Positions 5,716 to 7,200 of a stretch of DNA of 7,200 nucleotides are shown here, piece after piece. The position numbers and the translations under genes were made by a program. The first letter of the stretch is position 1. The number at the start of each line of letters is the position of its first letter. Under the pieces are notes generated by a model. It worked only from the letters and a program-made list of their open reading frames with translations. It was not told where the DNA came from and did not search any database. Source of the stretch: an uncultured Alphaproteobacteria bacterium. GTDB taxonomy: Bacteria > Pseudomonadota > Alphaproteobacteria > Thalassobaculales > Thalassobaculaceae. Location: the NCBI GenBank assembly GCA_938028645.1, contig CALIMD010000308.1:1-7200 (forward strand), written 5' to 3'.

Positions 5716-6647
5716 TGGGAAAACAGAACAATAAAAGCGACTTTGTTTTTCAATCAATTACTCTAATTGGAATTGGGTTAATTGGATCTTCCATCGCACG
5801 GGCAGTTAAGAAAAGAGATGATTTAGTTCAAACCGTAACCTTAACAGATGTAGACGCGGAGGTCAGGCAAAAGGCAAAAGAGTTAAGATTAGGAGATCAT
5901 GTTGTAGATGATGCTGCGGCAGCAGTTAAAGATTCGGATTGCGTCATATTGTGTACTCCCATTGGAAACTATGCTGAGATTATGCAAAATATTTCCAATC
6001 ATTTAAAACCCGGCTGTATTGTGAGCGATGTTGGATCGGTTAAAAGAGCGCCAATTGCGGATATGTCTCCCCATATCCCCGACGGCGTCCATTTAGTTCC
6101 CGGGCATCCCATTGCAGGTACAGAACAGTCAGGACCGGGGTCAGGATTTGCAGAACTTTTTGAGGGAAGATATTGGCTGTTAACCCCAGGCCATGAAACC
6201 GCGCGTAATGCTACTCAGAGAATGCGGAATCTTTTCGAAGGTATTGGAGCCATGGTAGAAGAAATGGATCCAGATTATCACGATAAAGTATTGGCAATTA
6301 CCTCTCATTTACCCCATCTAATAGCTTATACCATCGTCGGTACAGCGGATGACCTAGAAGATCAGACCCAAGCGGATGTGATTCGATTTTCTGCCAGTGG
6401 ATTTAGAGATTTTACCAGAATTGCTGGATCCAACCCTATAATGTGGAGAGATATTTTCCTGAATAATCGTGAAGCTGTTCTTGAAATGTTGCAGAGATTT
6501 TCTGAGGATCTTACCGCTTTGCAACGTGCAATTCGTTGGGGAGAGGCGCAAACTTTGGAAGATCTTTTTACTCGGACGCGAGAGATTCGACGGGGTGTTA
6601 TCGACGCTAAGCAGGAAATCCCACCATCACCGGATAAGGCTGGGTAG
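5715..6647 (+). CDS. tyrA: Prephenate/arogenate dehydrogenase (TyrA/TyrC family)
   Basis: Oxidative decarboxylation of prephenate to 4-hydroxyphenylpyruvate, or of arogenate to tyrosine, with NAD(P). The 310-residue protein has an N-terminal Rossmann domain starting at about residue 14, with GIGLIGSS (19-26) and an acidic D45 at the end of the second strand, which favours NAD over NADP. The helical C-terminal domain carries the catalytic H131 in PGHPIAGTEQSG, H198 in TSHLPH, and the arginines R231/R235 (GFRDFTRIA) and R245 (MWRDIF) expected to bind the substrate. There is no fused mutase or ACT domain, so feedback control of this protein by tyrosine through an ACT domain is not expected. The ATG overlaps the hisC stop (TGATG) and has no good Shine-Dalgarno sequence, so it is probably translated by coupling to hisC. 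The family is firm; the choice between prephenate and arogenate (also named tyrC) cannot be read here. Confidence 0.94.
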   Translation: MGKQNNKSDFVFQSITLIGIGLIGSSIARAVKKRDDLVQTVTLTDVDAEVRQKAKELRLGDHVVDDAAAAVKDSDCVILCTPIGNYAEIMQNISNHLKPGCIVSDVGSVKRAPIADMSPHIPDGVHLVPGHPIAGTEQSGPGSGFAELFEGRYWLLTPGHETARNATQRMRNLFEGIGAMVEEMDPDYHDKVLAITSHLPHLIAYTIVGTADDLEDQTQADVIRFSASGFRDFTRIAGSNPIMWRDIFLNNREAVLEMLQRFSEDLTALQRAIRWGEAQTLEDLFTRTREIRRGVIDAKQEIPPSPDKAG

Positions 6648-7200
6648 ATCGAATAATGAAAATGATCCCATTTTCAATTTTCCGTTCTGGGCTGTGATAG
6701 GGATTCTAATCATTGATTTTTCTTGCTGCTTTGTGGTTTTTGATACAACAAGGATAGCCAAATTCAAGAAATTGGCTTCAGATTTGGTTATTCGACCAGC
6801 TTTTTGTTGTTCGTTTAGGAAGGTAGCTAGCCCAGCAAAATCAATTGTACCTGCGCCAATTGGTTTTAAGTCCGCATCTAATGCTAATGTGCCTTTGACT
6901 ATTAGTTTACTGGGTGCTCTCTCAAATTGAATTCTTTCTATATCTATCGTTCCACCATTGTCACGCCAGGCAATCAGATCCTCTAAGGTGAAAGTTCCCG
7001 GGGTCCCTCTTAGTTCTATTGAACCCGTTATTCTGTCTAAATCTTTTGGCCAAATGACACTTTCATTGATCATTAAAATGTCAATTATTTTAAATGATAT
7101 TGAATAATGATGGGTTCCTTCCGTTCTTTTTCCTCCATTTGGTAGTCTTATTAGTGCTGAAAAATGCTTGCTTAATGCAAATTCATTCCATTGTTTTCTT
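6627..7200 (-). CDS. DUF2125 domain protein, 5' end missing
   Basis: The frame is open from the stop at 6627 to the right edge, giving 190 residues of a C-terminal part; the start lies outside the window. An internal ATG at 7073 is not the likely start, because family-like sequence continues upstream of it (for example ALIRLPNGG and HHYSISFKI). Matching features of DUF2125 are LIAWRDNGGTIDIERIQFE, the strand KGTLALDADLKPIGAGTIDF, a helix with KAGRITKSEANFLNLAI, and the last repeat-like segment IPITAQNGKLKMGSFSLF. The family occurs in alphaproteobacteria, usually with an N-terminal membrane anchor or signal that cannot be seen here, and is of unknown function; the beta-rich repeats recall periplasmic or envelope proteins. 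It is convergent with tyrA and their coding ends overlap by 21 bases, which is a common neighbour pair in this class from memory. Confidence 0.85.
   Translation of the reverse strand, partial: RKQWNEFALSKHFSALIRLPNGGKRTEGTHHYSISFKIIDILMINESVIWPKDLDRITGSIELRGTPGTFTLEDLIAWRDNGGTIDIERIQFERAPSKLIVKGTLALDADLKPIGAGTIDFAGLATFLNEQQKAGRITKSEANFLNLAILVVSKTTKQQEKSMIRIPITAQNGKLKMGSFSLFDLPSLIR

Noticed and set aside
6469..6930. 153-codon + strand frame spanning the end of tyrA and the DUF2125 gene
   Set aside because: It overlaps two well supported genes in other frames, and its translation is Phe/Cys/Arg-rich without domain features.

Overview
The window looks like ordinary chromosomal DNA from an AT-rich alphaproteobacterium. 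It is probably an uncultured or marine lineage related to the Rhodospirillales, but the exact lineage cannot be read from the sequence. The pointers are a DUF2125 protein at the right edge, which to my knowledge is an alphaproteobacterial family; a methyltransferase family that sits between gloB and the aromatic amino acid genes in many alphaproteobacteria; and the ybaB-recR pair, which normally follows dnaX. Base composition is even across the window, and I see no insertion sequence, tRNA, integrase, CRISPR array or other mobile feature.

Left part (1-973, + strand): ybaB and recR lie 9 bases apart and form a housekeeping pair for nucleoid binding and RecFOR recombinational repair. The stop codon of recR directly abuts the stop codon of gloB (glyoxalase II), which runs on the - strand (974-1744). 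A divergent intergenic region of 105 bases (1745-1849) follows.

Middle part (1850-3752, + strand): an enolase-superfamily (mandelate racemase type) sugar-acid dehydratase or racemase of unknown substrate, then a SAM-dependent methyltransferase of unknown substrate. From memory of related genomes, gloB and this methyltransferase are usually direct divergent neighbours, so the enolase-superfamily gene looks like an insertion into a conserved locus.

Right part (3836-6647, + strand): a tyrosine/phenylalanine branch cluster. A chorismate mutase makes prephenate, a HisC-type aminotransferase transaminates histidinol phosphate and/or aromatic keto acids, and a TyrA-type dehydrogenase oxidises prephenate or arogenate. 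hisC and tyrA overlap by one base. The chorismate mutase carries a C-terminal region that reads as a shrunken prephenate dehydratase lacking the catalytic TRF motif. At the right edge a partial DUF2125 gene runs convergently and overlaps the end of tyrA by 21 bases.

I found no clear new multi-gene system. The points most worth a second look are the pseudo-dehydratase tail on the chorismate mutase, the unusual active-site set of the enolase-superfamily protein, a Glu-to-Lys change at a conserved Toprim position in RecR, and an inverted repeat ahead of the chorismate mutase gene.
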